Source: Pseudomonas brassicacearum subsp. neoaurantiaca (GTDB lineage Bacteria; Pseudomonadota; Gammaproteobacteria; Pseudomonadales; Pseudomonadaceae). From it: a DNA stretch of 64,000 nt. Below the pieces are notes generated by a model. It had not been told where the DNA came from and made no database searches. It worked only from the letters and a program-made list of their open reading frames with translations. Position numbers and translations under genes: made by a program. Positions 8,095 through 17,736 of this stretch are shown one piece after another (positions within the stretch are counted from its first letter, which is position 1; each line of letters begins with the position of its first letter). The DNA is taken from contig NZ_VDLV01000001.1 in NCBI RefSeq assembly GCF_013608025.1, positions 265,331 to 329,330 on the forward strand, read 5' to 3'.

Positions 8095-8943
8095 ATGAAA
8101 CTGTTGCGTTACGGCGAAAAAGGTTCGGAAAAACCCGGGCTGCTGGATGACGACCATCAGATCCGCGACCTGTCGGGCCACGTGCCGGACATTGCCGGAA
8201 ATGTCCTGGGGCCGGAAGGCCTGGCAAAACTCGCCGCCATCGACCCGCGCAGCCTGCCGGTGGTGGCCGGGCAGCCGCGGATCGGCCCGTGCGTCGGCCA
8301 GGTCGGCAAGTTCATCTGCATCGGTTTGAACTACGCCGACCATGCCGCCGAGTCGAACATGGAAGTGCCAAAGGAACCGATCATCTTCAACAAATGGACC
8401 AGCGCTATTTGCGGTCCGAACGACGATATCCAGATTCCCCGTGGCTCGCTCAAGACCGATTGGGAAGTCGAGCTGGGCGTGGTTATCGGCAAAGGCGGGC
8501 GCTACATCGACGAAGCGAACGCCCTGGAGCATGTCGCCGGTTATTGCGTCATCAACGACGTGTCGGAGCGCGAGTGGCAGCTCGAACGCGGCGGCACCTG
8601 GGACAAAGGCAAGGGCTTCGACACCTTCGGCCCCCTCGGCCCATGGCTGGTGACCAAGGATGAGATCCCCGACCCGCATGCGCTGAACCTGTGGCTGGAA
8701 GTCGACGGGCATCGCTATCAGGACGGCAATACTCGTACGCTGATATTCAGCGTGCCGCAATTGATCGCCTACCTCAGCCGATGCATGAGCCTGCAACCGG
8801 GCGACGTCATCTCCACCGGAACGCCACCGGGCGTTGGGCTGGGCATCAAGCCCAACCCGGTGTTCCTGCGCCCGGGCCAGACCATGCGCCTTGGTATCGA
8901 GGGCTTGGGCGAGCAGCGTCAGGTGACCGTGCAGGCGGATTGA
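8095..8943 (+). CDS. FAH-family hydrolase, probable 2,4-diketo-3-deoxy-sugar-acid hydrolase
   Basis: The 282-residue protein is a standard short FAH enzyme. It has the FICIGLNYADHAAES motif, a DWEVELGVVIGKGG metal-ligand block, and STGTPPGVGLG near the C-terminus. Proteins of this type have often been labelled ureidoglycolate lyase but include 2,4-diketo-3-deoxy-L-fuconate and -rhamnonate hydrolases, which give pyruvate plus lactate (or glycolate from pentoses). The position 25 bp after an SDR of the matching dehydrogenase group supports this role. It completes a non-phosphorylative oxidative route starting from an acid made by the IlvD/Edd dehydratase. Confidence 0.82.
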   Translation: MKLLRYGEKGSEKPGLLDDDHQIRDLSGHVPDIAGNVLGPEGLAKLAAIDPRSLPVVAGQPRIGPCVGQVGKFICIGLNYADHAAESNMEVPKEPIIFNKWTSAICGPNDDIQIPRGSLKTDWEVELGVVIGKGGRYIDEANALEHVAGYCVINDVSEREWQLERGGTWDKGKGFDTFGPLGPWLVTKDEIPDPHALNLWLEVDGHRYQDGNTRTLIFSVPQLIAYLSRCMSLQPGDVISTGTPPGVGLGIKPNPVFLRPGQTMRLGIEGLGEQRQVTVQAD

Positions 8944-8966
8944 TCACTGGCTTCGCTGGCGCCTTC

Positions 8967-9060
8967 TTCGCGAGCAGGCTCGCTCCCACACGGTCCTTTG
9001 CACACCAAAGATCCCTTGTGGGAGCGAGCCTGCTCCGGGCGGCGATCCGACGAAAGCGGT
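8967..9060. repeat. REP doublet (family A), near copy of 5650-5742
   Basis: The facing REP cores GCGAGCAGGCTCGCTCCCAC and GTGGGAGCGAGCCTGCTC are followed by CGGGCGGCGATCCGACGAAA, nearly the same as the block at 5650-5742. The two doublets bracket the MFS-SDR-FAH operon and could recombine or act as an mRNA 3' hairpin. Confidence 0.8.
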
Positions 9061-9146
9061 AGTCCAGCTGTAGTAGATAGATTTATTGTCCTCGCCACGA
9101 AAAATCCTCGAAGATGCGCAACTGATTCGAGAGAACGATTCGATCC

Positions 9147-10037
9147 ATGAGCGACGACTCCCACGCACGTTTTTGCCGTTTTCAAACCCCGGATCCCAGC
9201 ATCCCTCCACGCGAGCAATCACCAATGCTCCCGCAGGAGTTGGCCTGGGCGCGGGAGCGTGCCTTCATGCACCGCTTCAGTTGGTTCGTGGTGCTGCTGC
9301 CGCCGTTGAGCATCGGCCTCGTGCTGCCAGGCTTGGCATACTTGACGATCCTGGGCCTGACTCAGAAATTATTCGCCCCGGACCTGGATGTCGACCGGAT
9401 CGTCGGTGATTCCCTGGGCTGGCTGGCGCTGGTGACGGTCCTTTTCGTCGCCGGTTGGGCATTGTCCAATTACCTGCGCGACTCACGGGACCCGACCAAG
9501 CGCTACTGGCAATCGTTGCCAGATCAAGGACTGGTCGAGCTTGAGCGTCATACATTGGTCTCGGGCATCAGCCTTTGGGCCAACGACTTTGACCCGGACT
9601 GCAACAGCCTCACCCTGTGGAAGAACGACAAGCTGGTGAGCGTGCAAAGCTCCGGCGTGTCGCAGTGGATCCTCGCCATGACCGCAGCCGGCCACTGGCT
9701 GGTGCTCAAGGACGAGTTTCCCGGTGACTTCTGCTATGGGCGAGAAGGGCGGATGCCCGAGAAGGACAAGCAGATGCAACCCCGTCAGCAACTGGCGATT
9801 GCCTTTGCGCCCGGAACTCAACTCGAGCTGGGCCAGCGCTTTGAAGGTGCGCCTGTGCCCTTGGTGGAAACGCCCTATTGGATGTCCGCCGATGAGATCA
9901 AGCGCCTCACCGAAGCCGCCCATCACTGGATCTTCTTCCCGCCGGACCGTTACGCCGTGGTCAATGCCCAGGACGCTCGCTGGGTACAGCGATTGGTGGA
10001 AAGGGCACAAGCCAGTGTCGGGCCTCAGCATGAGTGA
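9147..10037 (+). CDS. Unknown two-TM protein, paralogue 1
   Basis: I do not recognise this 296-residue family. The N-terminus is soluble (PREQSPMLPQELAWARERA). Two hydrophobic segments follow at about 46-72 (FVVLLPPLSIGLVLPGLAYL region) and 88-105 (LGWLALVTVLFVAGWALS). A C-terminal domain of about 180 residues is rich in Trp and has blocks such as SSGVSQWILAMT and PYWMSADE. It is strongly similar over its full length to the next gene, with which it overlaps by 8 nt, so the pair arose by tandem duplication. Neighbours give no function. Candidate roles such as an immunity or envelope protein are guesses only. Confidence 0.75.
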   Translation: MSDDSHARFCRFQTPDPSIPPREQSPMLPQELAWARERAFMHRFSWFVVLLPPLSIGLVLPGLAYLTILGLTQKLFAPDLDVDRIVGDSLGWLALVTVLFVAGWALSNYLRDSRDPTKRYWQSLPDQGLVELERHTLVSGISLWANDFDPDCNSLTLWKNDKLVSVQSSGVSQWILAMTAAGHWLVLKDEFPGDFCYGREGRMPEKDKQMQPRQQLAIAFAPGTQLELGQRFEGAPVPLVETPYWMSADEIKRLTEAAHHWIFFPPDRYAVVNAQDARWVQRLVERAQASVGPQHE

Positions 10038-10929
10038 CGAGCTCTACAAGCAAAGGCTCCGCTTCGAGACGCCTGATCCAGGCATCGGCCCTCGCGAGCA
10101 ATCACCGATGCTCCCGCAGGAATTGGCCTGGGCGCGCGAGCGTGCATCAACGCACCGCTTCAGCTGGGTCATGGTGCTGGCGGCGCCGGTGAGCGTTGGC
10201 CTGATGCTGCCAAGCCTGGCGTTCGTGATTGGCTTGGGTCTTGTCGAGAAATGGTTCGTCCCGGGCCTGGATGTCGACCGGATCATCGATGGATCCTGGG
10301 GCTGGCAGATATTGGCGACTGTGCTTTCTATCGGCGGTTGGGCATTGTCCAATTACCGGCGCGACTCACGGGACCCGACCAAGCGCTACTGGCAATCGAT
10401 GCCGGATCGAGGGTTGGTCGAGCTTGAGCGTCACACGCTGATCTCCGGCATCAGCCTGTGGGCCAGTGATAATCCCGAGCACGACAGCCTCATGCTGTGG
10501 CAAAACGACAAGCTGGTGCGGGTGCAAAGTTCCGGCGTGTCGCAGTGGATCCTGGCCATGACCACGGCCGGCCATTGGCTGGTGCTCATGGAGGAATTTC
10601 CTGGCGTCTTCCGCCATGGACAAGTCAGCCGAATGCCTGCGCCCGAACAGCGGATGAAGCCCCAACAGCAATTGGCGATTGCCTTTGCCCCAGGGACTCA
10701 CGTGACGCTGGGCGAGCGTTTCGACGGTGCGCCGGTGCCGCTGACGGAATCCTCGTACTGGATGTCCGCCGACGAGTCCAGTCGCCTCGCCGAAGCCTCC
10801 CATCGCTGGGGCTTTTCCTCGTCGGACCGTTACGCTGTGATCAACGACCGGGACGCCGATTGGGTGCAACGACTGGTTGATAAAGCGCTGGCGGACAAGG
10901 CGCGGGGCAGCACCGGCCGTCACGGCTGA
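10030..10929 (+). CDS. Unknown two-TM protein, paralogue 2
   Basis: This 299-residue protein aligns with paralogue 1 from PREQSPMLPQELAWARERA to the C-terminus, with the same two membrane segments and the shared blocks SSGVSQWILAMT, HWLVL and YWMSADE. The start is taken at ATG 10030, which gives an N-terminus (MSDELYKQRLRFETPDP) matching paralogue 1 (MSDDSHARFCRFQTPDP). The frame stays open upstream inside paralogue 1 but that part is not coding. The start lies within the end of paralogue 1, indicating coupled translation. Function unknown. Confidence 0.75.
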   Translation: MSDELYKQRLRFETPDPGIGPREQSPMLPQELAWARERASTHRFSWVMVLAAPVSVGLMLPSLAFVIGLGLVEKWFVPGLDVDRIIDGSWGWQILATVLSIGGWALSNYRRDSRDPTKRYWQSMPDRGLVELERHTLISGISLWASDNPEHDSLMLWQNDKLVRVQSSGVSQWILAMTTAGHWLVLMEEFPGVFRHGQVSRMPAPEQRMKPQQQLAIAFAPGTHVTLGERFDGAPVPLTESSYWMSADESSRLAEASHRWGFSSSDRYAVINDRDADWVQRLVDKALADKARGSTGRHG

Positions 10930-11120
10930 GCGTCCGCCAACGTGACGCGGGTCTCTCGGGGTGCGAAGGCGCTGATGGCGGTTGCCGACAGGGCGAGCAA
11001 CGCACCGACGGCGGCAAGCCCGATCCAGCCGCTCCGGTGGACGCCGTAGTTGCCCAAGGCCGCGCCGAGTGCCAGGGCGCAACACACCGCCATGACGCCG
11101 ACCAGACGAGCGGGGATCAC
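10920..11120 (-). pseudogene. C-terminal remnant of an MFS transporter
   Basis: Read leftward, the last roughly 65 codons encode two hydrophobic helices (VGVMAVCCALALGAALG and WIGLAAVGALLALSATAIS) and a short polar tail ending at the stop at 10920-10922. This looks like the last two helices of an MFS exporter. Upstream of about 11120 the frame no longer resembles a transporter, and a convincing start and ten helices are missing. It overlaps the stop of the preceding gene by 10 bp. The right boundary is approximate. Confidence 0.5.
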
Positions 11121-11124
11121 GCTC

Positions 11125-11313
11125 GACGTTCCATGGCGAAACGTGCAATGGGCGATGCACTTTGTGCATCGCGCCTGTGGGCACGACGTGGGGGTGGCGA
11201 GTGTCTGCCCGAACTGCGGTGTGCCGGTTGAACGCAAGGATTTGCAGCCGTCGATCAGCGAACGCTTCCTCGCCGAGCGCACGGCCCGTCGGGAAGCGTT
11301 CAAGGGCAAGTAG
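11125..11313 (+). pseudogene. C-terminal remnant of a (HxlR-like?) regulator with Cys-rich tail
   Basis: Rightward codons encode a short protein end, VHRACGHDVGV followed by VCPNCGVPVERKDL and a charged tail ending in RREAFKGK before the stop at 11311-11313. A CGH-CPNC pattern in a C-terminal tail is seen in some HxlR-type winged-helix regulators, usually encoded divergently from an MFS transporter. No DNA-binding domain precedes it, because the DNA to its left is the MFS remnant. The family call is tentative; that it is a fragment is more certain. Confidence 0.45.
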
Positions 11314-11326
11314 CGCCCGCCGACCC

Positions 11327-14300
11327 TCAGTCGGATTTGCGACGCGTGACGCGCTTCATCACCACCACGAAGAATACCGGGACAAACACCACCGCCAGTG
11401 TGGCCGTGACCATGCCGCCGATCACGCCGGTACCAATGGCCTGCTGGCTCGCCGAGCTGGCACCCGTGGCAACCGCCAGCGGGACCACGCCCAGGATGAA
11501 CGCCAACGACGTCATGATGATCGGCCGCAGGCGCAGGCGCGCGGCCTGGAGCGTGGCGTCGATCAGGTCGTGGCCTTCGTCGTACAGGCTCTTGGCGAAT
11601 TCGATGATCAGGATCGCGTTTTTCGCCGACAGGCCGATGATGGTGATCAGCCCGATCTTGAAGAACACGTCGTTGGGCATGCCGCGCAACGACACCGCCA
11701 ATACCGCGCCGAGCACGCCCAGCGGCACGACCAGCAATACCGAGGTGGGAATCGACCAACTCTCGTACAGCGCCGCCAGGCACAGGAACACCACCAGCAG
11801 CGACAGGCCCAGCAGGATCGGCGCCTGGCTGCCGGACAAACGTTCCTGCAATGACAATCCAGTCCATTCCTGGCCCATGCCTTTTGGCCCTTGGGCGACG
11901 AGCCGCTCGATTTCGGCCATGGCTTGCCCGGTGCTGTAGCCCGGTGCCGGTTCGCCGGAAATGCTCACCGCCGGGTAGCCGTTGTAGCGGGTCAGTTGCG
12001 CCGGCCCTTGGGTCCAGCGGGCCTGGACGAACGCCGACAACGGCACCATTTCTCCACTGCTGTTGCGCACGTGGATCTTCAGCAGATCCTCGACCTGGCT
12101 GCGCTGGTCGCCTTCGGCCTGGACCACCACGCGCTGCATGCGCCCTTGGTTCGGGAAGTCGTTGATATAGGCCGAGCCTACCGCCGTAGACAACACGCCG
12201 CCGACATCGGCAAAGGAAATGCCCAAGGCATTCGCCTGTTTGCGATCCACCTCCAATTGCACCTGCGGCGCTTCCGCCAGGGCACTCTCGCGCACGTTCA
12301 TCAACATCGGGCTTTTTTCAGCGGCGGCGAGCAGTTCGCTGCGGGCCTGCATCAACGTGGCGTGGCCGAGGCCGCCGCGATCCTGCAAGCGGAACTCGAA
12401 ACCGCTGGAAGTGCCGAGGCCGTCCACCGGCGGCGGCAGCACCGAGAACGCCATGGCGTCTTTGATCGCACCGAATGCCTGGTTGGCGCGCTCGGCGATG
12501 GACGCCGCCGAATCATCGCCACCGCGCTGCGACCAATCCTTCAACGTGGTGAACGCCAACGCCGCGTTCTGCCCGCTGCCGGAAAAGCTGAAGCCAAGTA
12601 TCACCGTGCTGTCTCCAACGCCCGGCTCGCCGGCATTGTGCGCCTCGATCTGTTCGACGACCTGCACCGTGCGGTTCTTGCTCGCGCCCGCAGGCAACTG
12701 GATGTCGGTGATGGTGTAGCCCTGGTCTTCCACCGGCAGGAACGAGGAGGGCAGGCGACTGAACAGCAGGCCCATGCCCACCAGCAGCACACCGTAGATC
12801 AATAGATAACGGCCGCTGCGTTTCAGCGCATAGGTCACCCAACCTTGATAGCGGTCACCGAATCGATCGAAGCCACGGTTGAACCAACCGAAGAATCCGC
12901 GCTTGGCGTGATGGTCGCCTGGCGCGATTGGCTTGAGCAAGGTCGCGCACAGCGCCGGGATCAACGTCAGTGCGAGAAACGCCGAGAACAGAATCGACGT
13001 CGCCATCGACAACGAGAACTGCTGGTAGATAACCCCCACCGAGCCCTGCATGAACGCCATCGGAATGAACACCGCCACCAGCACCAGGGTGATGCCGATG
13101 ATTGCCCCGGTGATCTGGCTCATCGCCTTGCGCGTCGCGTCCTTGGGCGACAGGCCTTCCTGGGCCATGATCCGCTCGACGTTTTCCACCACCACGATGG
13201 CATCGTCCACCAGGATGCCGATGGCCAGGACCATGCCGAACATGGTCAACACGTTGATCGAGAAACCCAGGGCGAGCATAGTCGCGAAGGTGCCCATCAG
13301 CGCCACCGGCACCACCAACGTGGGGATCAGCGTGTAGCGGATGTTCTGCAAGAACAGGAACATCACCGCGAACACCAGCAGCATCGCCTCGCCGAGGGTA
13401 TAGACCACTTTCGTGATCGAGACTTTGACGAATGGCGATGTGTCGTAGGGAATCTTGTATTCCACGCCGGCGGGGAAGTAGCGCGCCAGCTCATCCATCT
13501 TGTTGCGCACCAGGGTCGCGGTGTTCAACGCATTGGCCCCGGGGGATAGCTGCACCGCCACGGCAGTCGACGGCTTGCCGTTCAGGCGCGTGGAGAACTG
13601 GTATTCCTGGCTGCCGATTTCCACCCGCGCGACATCGGCGATGCGCACCGTCGAACCGTCGGGGTTGGCCTTGAGCACGATGTCGGCGAATTCCTGCGGC
13701 GTCGAGAGCTGGCCCTTGACGACGATGGTCGCAGTGATTTCCTGGGTGCTGCGGCTCGGCAGGTCGCCGAGGCTGCCGGCCGAGACCTGGGCGTTCTGCG
13801 CGACGATGGCGGCATTGACGTCCGCCGGGGTCAGGTTGAAACCCACCAGCTTGCGCGGATCGATCCAGATCCGCATGGCCCGCTCGGCGCCGTACAGCTG
13901 GGCCTTGCCGACGCCGTCCAGGCGCTTGATCTCGTTCATCACGTTGCGCGCCAGGTAATCGCTGAGCGCCACATCGTCGAGCTTGCCGTCGCTGGAGGTG
14001 AGGGTAATCAGCAGCAGGAAGCCGGCGGAAACCTTGTCCACCTGCAAGCCCTGTTGGGTGACCGCTTGCGGCAGGCGCGACTCCACGGCCTTGAGGCGGT
14101 TTTGCACATCGACCTGGGCCAATTCCGGATTCGTGCCCGGTTGAAACGTCGCGGTGATCGTGGCGCTGCCGAGGCTGCTCTGGGATTCGAAATACAGCAG
14201 GTTGTCGGCGCCGTTGAGTTCTTCCTCGATCAGGCTGACCACGCTCTCGTCGATGGTTTGCGCCGACGCGCCCGGGTATACCGCGTAGATCTCGATCTGC

Positions 14301-14422
14301 GGGGGCGCCACGACCGGGTATTGCGCCACCGGCAGCTGAGGGATGGCGAGAATGCCGGCGAGGAGGATGAACAGCGCGACGACCCAGGCGAACACCGGGC
14401 GGTCGATGAAGAAATGCGGCAT
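11327..14422 (-). CDS. RND multidrug efflux transporter, inner-membrane pump (HAE1 family)
   Basis: The 1031-residue protein is a full-length AcrB/MexD-type proton-driven pump. It starts MPHFFIDRPVFAWVVALF and continues PQLPVAQYPVVAPP, as usual in the family. Proton-relay Asp residues appear in the TM4 motif GILVDDAIVVVENVERIM, and the partner Lys in SAKNAILIIEFAK. Two large periplasmic loops follow TM1 and TM7. It is encoded 3 bp downstream of the membrane-fusion gene. No outer-membrane channel gene follows, so it must borrow an OprM-like channel. The substrate cannot be predicted. Confidence 0.95.
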   Translation of the reverse strand: MPHFFIDRPVFAWVVALFILLAGILAIPQLPVAQYPVVAPPQIEIYAVYPGASAQTIDESVVSLIEEELNGADNLLYFESQSSLGSATITATFQPGTNPELAQVDVQNRLKAVESRLPQAVTQQGLQVDKVSAGFLLLITLTSSDGKLDDVALSDYLARNVMNEIKRLDGVGKAQLYGAERAMRIWIDPRKLVGFNLTPADVNAAIVAQNAQVSAGSLGDLPSRSTQEITATIVVKGQLSTPQEFADIVLKANPDGSTVRIADVARVEIGSQEYQFSTRLNGKPSTAVAVQLSPGANALNTATLVRNKMDELARYFPAGVEYKIPYDTSPFVKVSITKVVYTLGEAMLLVFAVMFLFLQNIRYTLIPTLVVPVALMGTFATMLALGFSINVLTMFGMVLAIGILVDDAIVVVENVERIMAQEGLSPKDATRKAMSQITGAIIGITLVLVAVFIPMAFMQGSVGVIYQQFSLSMATSILFSAFLALTLIPALCATLLKPIAPGDHHAKRGFFGWFNRGFDRFGDRYQGWVTYALKRSGRYLLIYGVLLVGMGLLFSRLPSSFLPVEDQGYTITDIQLPAGASKNRTVQVVEQIEAHNAGEPGVGDSTVILGFSFSGSGQNAALAFTTLKDWSQRGGDDSAASIAERANQAFGAIKDAMAFSVLPPPVDGLGTSSGFEFRLQDRGGLGHATLMQARSELLAAAEKSPMLMNVRESALAEAPQVQLEVDRKQANALGISFADVGGVLSTAVGSAYINDFPNQGRMQRVVVQAEGDQRSQVEDLLKIHVRNSSGEMVPLSAFVQARWTQGPAQLTRYNGYPAVSISGEPAPGYSTGQAMAEIERLVAQGPKGMGQEWTGLSLQERLSGSQAPILLGLSLLVVFLCLAALYESWSIPTSVLLVVPLGVLGAVLAVSLRGMPNDVFFKIGLITIIGLSAKNAILIIEFAKSLYDEGHDLIDATLQAARLRLRPIIMTSLAFILGVVPLAVATGASSASQQAIGTGVIGGMVTATLAVVFVPVFFVVVMKRVTRRKSD

Positions 14423-14425
14423 GGC

Positions 14426-15595
14426 TTAGCGTCCTGCCTGTTGCCCGGGAACCTGGGCGAGGGGAAGAGGGGATTCATCGACCTGGACTTTTTCACCGGG
14501 GCGGGCATGCTGGACGCCTTCGACGACGATGCGGTCGCCCGGCTTCAAGCCTTCGGTAACGATCCATCGATCGTCCTGTGCCGCGCCTAATTGCACCGGT
14601 TGCTGGCTGACCTTTTGCTCGGCGTCCAGCAGCAACACCTGGGCGATGCCGGCGCTGTCGCGCATGATCGCCCGTTGCGGCACGGTGATGCCTTGGCTGT
14701 TCACTGCCTGCTCCAGGCGCACCCGGATGAAACTGCCGGGCAGCAGGTCCAGGTCCGGGTTGGGAAACTCGCTGCGCAGGGTGATCTGGCCGGTGCCCGG
14801 GTCGACGCTGAGGTCGGTGAAGAGCAACTTGCCGGGCAGCGGATAGGGGCTGCCGTCGTCCTGGATCAATGTGGCCTTGGCCTGGCCTTGGCCGACCGCT
14901 TGCAACTGACCGGCACGAAAGGCGCGGCGCAGGTCGTTGAGTTCACGGGTCGATTGGGTGAGGTCGGCGTGGATCGGGTCCAGTTGCTGGATCAGCGCCA
15001 ACGGCGTGGTTTCGTTCTGCCCCACCAGCGCGCCTTCGGTCACCAGGGCGCGACCGATGCGCCCGGAAATCGGCGCGGTCACCGTGGCATAACCCAGGTT
15101 CAGCTTGGCCCGTTCCACCGCGGCTTTGTTGGCGGCGACATCGGCTGCGGTCTGGCGCACGTTGGCCCGGGCGTTGTCATAGTCCTGGCCGCTGATGGCT
15201 TGGTCATCGATCAATTGGGCATAGCGCTGCGCCTGCAACCGCGCCTGGAACGCATTGGCCTCGGCCTTGCGCAACGCCGCCTCGGCGCTGTCCAGGTCGG
15301 CCTTGAACGGGGCCGGGTCGATGCGAAACAGCACCTGCCCCTGCTTGACGTCGCTGCCTTCGTGATAGACCCGTTGCAAGACCACGCCGGCGACCCGGGC
15401 GCGGACTTCGGCCACTCGCGGTGCGGCGATGCGGCCGCTCAGCTCGTTGCTGATGGACAGGGGGCGGGCCTGGACGGTTTCGACACGCACGCTGGCGGGC
15501 GGGGCGGATGCCTCCGGGTCAGAGGCGCTGTCGCAGCCACTGAGCTGCAGTGCGCCGGCCAACAAGCCCAGTGCGACGAAAGGAATCTTGGACAT
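14426..15595 (-). CDS. RND efflux periplasmic adaptor (membrane fusion lipoprotein)
   Basis: The 389-residue protein has a lipoprotein signal with lipobox LSGC (C21), then the adaptor architecture. It contains a first half-lipoyl and hairpin segment (RVYHEGSDVKQGQVLFRIDPAPF), coiled-coil helices rich in Ala and Gln, and a second lipoyl half (GYATVTAPISGRIGRALVTEGALV). A beta-barrel and membrane-proximal domain ends in PGDRIVVEGVQHARPG. It links the RND pump to an outer-membrane channel. It is first in the two-gene operon, and no local repressor gene accompanies it. Confidence 0.94.
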   Translation of the reverse strand: MSKIPFVALGLLAGALQLSGCDSASDPEASAPPASVRVETVQARPLSISNELSGRIAAPRVAEVRARVAGVVLQRVYHEGSDVKQGQVLFRIDPAPFKADLDSAEAALRKAEANAFQARLQAQRYAQLIDDQAISGQDYDNARANVRQTAADVAANKAAVERAKLNLGYATVTAPISGRIGRALVTEGALVGQNETTPLALIQQLDPIHADLTQSTRELNDLRRAFRAGQLQAVGQGQAKATLIQDDGSPYPLPGKLLFTDLSVDPGTGQITLRSEFPNPDLDLLPGSFIRVRLEQAVNSQGITVPQRAIMRDSAGIAQVLLLDAEQKVSQQPVQLGAAQDDRWIVTEGLKPGDRIVVEGVQHARPGEKVQVDESPLPLAQVPGQQAGR

Positions 15596-15684
15596 GGTGC
15601 TTCCCCACTATTGAGCCGGCCATGATAGGGATCGAGGCCAACGCCAGGGGTGAAGGTTTGTAGGGGCTCTGTGAAATTGTGTAA

Positions 15685-17736
15685 TCAGATCCGAAAATGC
15701 CCCACCAATTGTTGCTGATGGTTGGCCATGGCATGCAACGAATGGCTCGCCTGCGAGGCTTCCTCCATGCGGCTGGTCAAGGTCTCGCTGATCCCGCGTA
15801 TATCACTGACGCGGTGGCTGATGTCTTCGACGACAGCGCTTTGCTCCAGGGCTGCGCTGGCGATCTGCTGGTTCATGTGTTCGATCACTTCCACGGCGTC
15901 GGTGATGCGCTGTAGCGCGGCCTGGGTCTTATCGACTTGAACGACGCTGTCCCTGGCCAGCTCACGGCTCGACTGGGTGCTGTGCACGACGTCCTGGCTC
16001 AGTTGCTGCAACGCTTCGATCACCGAGCGTATCTGCTCGACGGAGTTTTGCGTATTGCTCGCCAAATGCCGCACTTCATCGGCCACCACCGCGAAACCAC
16101 GACCCTGTTCGCCAGCGCGGGCGGCCTCGATGGCGGCATTCAACGCCAGCAGGTTGGTCTGCTGGGCAATCGCACAAATCACGTCCAGCACCTGACCGAT
16201 GTGCTGGCTGTTGCCGGCCAGCGCCTGCACTTGCTCGAGGGTGGTTTCCAGGCAGCGGTCCAGGCTGTCGATGCGGGTGACCGCGTTGGCGAACAGCTCA
16301 CGCCCCGATCGGCTTGCGTTTTCGGCGACGGTGGCGGCATCGGCCGCCTGGTGGGAATGGCGAGCGACCTCCTGGGCGTTGGTGCTCATTTCATGCAAGG
16401 CGGTCGCTGCCAACTCGACTTCCCGGTATTGCGTATGCATGCCCTTGCTGACTTCCCGGGCCACCTGCGCCGAGGTATCGGCGGTGTTGCGGGTGTCGAG
16501 GGCGGCTTGCTGGATGTCGCGGATGATGGGCTGCAATTTATCGAGAAAACGGTTGAACCCGTGCGCCAGATGACCCAACTCATCGCGACGGTCGTCGGGC
16601 AGGCGCCGGGTGAGATCGCCGTCGCCGTCGACTATCGCATCGAGCAGATGCGCCACCCTCAGCAGCGGCCGGGTCACGCCGTAAGCGGTGAGCCAGATGA
16701 GCAACAGGCCCAAGCCGGCAGCCAGCAAGCCCAAGCTGAGGTTGAACCAGTTGGCTTGGCGGTGCTTGTCGTCCAGCTGCGCCTGCATGTGTAGCGCCGG
16801 CGCTTGCACAAGCGCTTCCGGCACGCGTATCTGCAATTGCCAAGGGGCGTTTTCCGGCGCGGGTTGCACGGTTTGCTGCACGTCGACAGAAGTACCCGCC
16901 ACGGTGCCGCTGTGGCCGGCAGTTTGCCCGGAAGGGGAAAGAATGTTGATTTCGCTGTGGCCGGGGTACAAGTCGTTGGCAAGGCTGGCGGCGAGCTGCT
17001 GAAGGGTATCGAGGCTGATGTCCATGCCGACGACACCGATGACGTTGCCCTGGTCCAGCAGCGGTATAGAGATGCTGCTCATCAACGTCTTCTGGCCTTC
17101 GACCTCGATTGCATAGGGCTCCGTCACGCAGGTGTGTTTCCGGGTCTGCGGGCAGATGTACCAGGCGTTTTCCGGCTCGCTGCCCGGTGGCGCGGTGTTG
17201 GCGCTGATCTGGGCTTCGCTGAGCACTTCCTGGACCAGATGGCCGGGTTGGCTTTGCGACCAGTACAGGGCAAAGCGGCCTGTTTCATTGCCAGCCAGAT
17301 CGCGTTGGCCTGTGAAACCGGCATCTTCACCGACCAGCGCGTCGGGAAGCAGCACCACGTAAAAGCCGAGGACTTTTTCGCGGTTCTGAAGGGCTTGGCG
17401 GGTCACGGCGATCAGGTCTCGACGCAGCTGTGCTGGCGTCAGTCGCCCGTTCCGCGCCTGGGCGCGCAGTTGCAGGACCTGTTGGGCAAAACCTTCCCCG
17501 TAGGTCGCGGTTTCGCTGAAGAAACGTTCCACTCGCTGACCATGGGCCGAGGCCTGTGCTTGCAGGCCCTCCAGCGCTGATTGTCCGAGGAGCTGGCTGC
17601 TTTGCTGTTTCAGCAATGTGGCGCCTTGCTGGTTCTGATACAGCGAAGCACCGGTCAACGCCCCGACCACGGCCAGCAGGCACAGGCCACTCAGAAGCGT
17701 GATCCGCCATTGGATGGAGAGACGGGTAAAGAACAT
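15685..17736 (-). CDS. Methyl-accepting chemotaxis protein with Cache-type sensor
   Basis: The 683-residue chemoreceptor has a TM helix at about residues 10-32. A large periplasmic domain of roughly 300 residues follows, resembling a double Cache fold ([46 protein letters not shown]). Next come a second TM ([20 protein letters not shown]), a HAMP linker and the cytoplasmic signalling helices. The conserved hairpin tip reads [28 protein letters not shown]. It feeds signals to CheA/CheW. Its ligand is unknown; Cache receptors of this kind often sense amino acids or organic acids. Single gene, separated from the efflux operon by 89 bp. Confidence 0.93.
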   Translation of the reverse strand: MFFTRLSIQWRITLLSGLCLLAVVGALTGASLYQNQQGATLLKQQSSQLLGQSALEGLQAQASAHGQRVERFFSETATYGEGFAQQVLQLRAQARNGRLTPAQLRRDLIAVTRQALQNREKVLGFYVVLLPDALVGEDAGFTGQRDLAGNETGRFALYWSQSQPGHLVQEVLSEAQISANTAPPGSEPENAWYICPQTRKHTCVTEPYAIEVEGQKTLMSSISIPLLDQGNVIGVVGMDISLDTLQQLAASLANDLYPGHSEINILSPSGQTAGHSGTVAGTSVDVQQTVQPAPENAPWQLQIRVPEALVQAPALHMQAQLDDKHRQANWFNLSLGLLAAGLGLLLIWLTAYGVTRPLLRVAHLLDAIVDGDGDLTRRLPDDRRDELGHLAHGFNRFLDKLQPIIRDIQQAALDTRNTADTSAQVAREVSKGMHTQYREVELAATALHEMSTNAQEVARHSHQAADAATVAENASRSGRELFANAVTRIDSLDRCLETTLEQVQALAGNSQHIGQVLDVICAIAQQTNLLALNAAIEAARAGEQGRGFAVVADEVRHLASNTQNSVEQIRSVIEALQQLSQDVVHSTQSSRELARDSVVQVDKTQAALQRITDAVEVIEHMNQQIASAALEQSAVVEDISHRVSDIRGISETLTSRMEEASQASHSLHAMANHQQQLVGHFRI

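Noticed and set aside
8095..8943. Calling the short FAH gene ureidoglycolate lyase
   Set aside because: No allantoin or purine genes are near; the SDR partner fits diketo-acid hydrolysis.
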